This document shows positions 13,836-13,884 of a stretch of 13,884 nt of DNA, piece after piece. The stretch is from positions 1 to 13,884 of the forward strand of contig JANLSO010000096.1 in the NCBI GenBank assembly GCA_031362405.1, in the 5' to 3' direction. The translations under genes and the position numbers were made by a program. The notes under the pieces were generated by a model. It did not search any database and had not been told where the DNA came from. It saw nothing but the letters and a program-made list of their open reading frames with translations. The DNA is from JANLSO01 sp031362405. Its GTDB lineage: Bacteria > Actinomycetota > Thermoleophilia > Miltoncostaeales > Miltoncostaeaceae. The stretch's first letter is position 1. Each line of letters begins with the position of its first letter.

Positions 13836-13884
13836 GTGCTTCGAGGTATCTACATCGCCGGCAGCGGGATGCTCGCCGAGAGCG
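13836..13884 (+). CDS. flagellar rod/hook basal-body protein, N-terminal 16 residues only (FlgF/FlgG/FlgE family)
   Basis: The frame from GTG 13836 reads VLRGIYIAGSGMLAES, matching the conserved N-terminal helix of axial rod and hook proteins (type LxxxYxAasGM). These proteins polymerise through N- and C-terminal helices outside the cytoplasmic membrane after export by the flagellar type III apparatus. Sixteen residues cannot separate FlgF, FlgG, FlgE or FlgC. Upstream AAGGA at 13820-13824 is a plausible though distant ribosome site. It lies in a short (GGAT)3 tandem at 13822-13833. The gene runs off the window and probably heads a flagellar operon driven by the sigma-28-like promoter. Confidence 0.75.
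   Translation, partial: MLRGIYIAGSGMLAES

Overview
The window has very high GC with strongly GC-biased third codon positions. It carries an actinobacterial housekeeping order: pth, mfd, a parvulin lipoprotein, mazG, eno, an FtsB/DivIC-like gene and DUF501. These lie next to genes for a flagellar export and hook system. This combination points to a motile, high-GC actinobacterium. The Thermoleophilia/Solirubrobacterales lineage fits best, but that placement is an inference from gene order and protein style, with no marker search behind it.

Layout. Bases 1-100 do not continue the peptidyl-tRNA hydrolase gene that follows and look foreign to it. Bases 104-3860 hold a 5'-truncated pth overlapping mfd (transcription-repair coupling factor). 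Bases 3959-6005 hold a parvulin-type foldase lipoprotein, then mazG 4 bases later. Bases 6216-7001 encode a small soluble histidine-kinase-like protein that has lost its phospho-acceptor histidine. Bases 7072-9462 are a compact plus-strand run: enolase, an FtsB-like septum protein with an apparent one-base frameshift, DUF501, and a small single-pass membrane protein. Bases 9503-10501 encode an unrecognised minus-strand protein.

Bases 10502-11944 are the decayed part. A perfect 18-bp-arm palindrome is followed by a PASTA plus TlpA-like redoxin gene broken by several frameshifts, whose last third is still open. Bases 11941-13709 (minus) hold a FliK-like hook-length control gene translationally coupled to a stand-alone FlhB C-terminal-domain protein. 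At the right edge a divergent flagellar rod/hook gene begins, preceded by a good candidate sigma-28 (FliA/sigma-D/WhiG type) promoter.

The first two thirds serve translation quality control, DNA repair, nucleotide sanitation, glycolysis and division. The last fifth belongs to a flagellar regulon. The boundary between them is marked by a palindrome and a pseudogene, as expected at a rearrangement or insertion scar. No tRNA, rRNA, CRISPR array or intact transposase was seen. The most notable points are the catalytically degenerate histidine kinase, the PASTA-redoxin pseudogene, the palindrome, the flagellar promoter, and the two apparent defects in normally essential genes (pth 5' end, ftsB frameshift). 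Those two defects may be assembly or sequencing artefacts.
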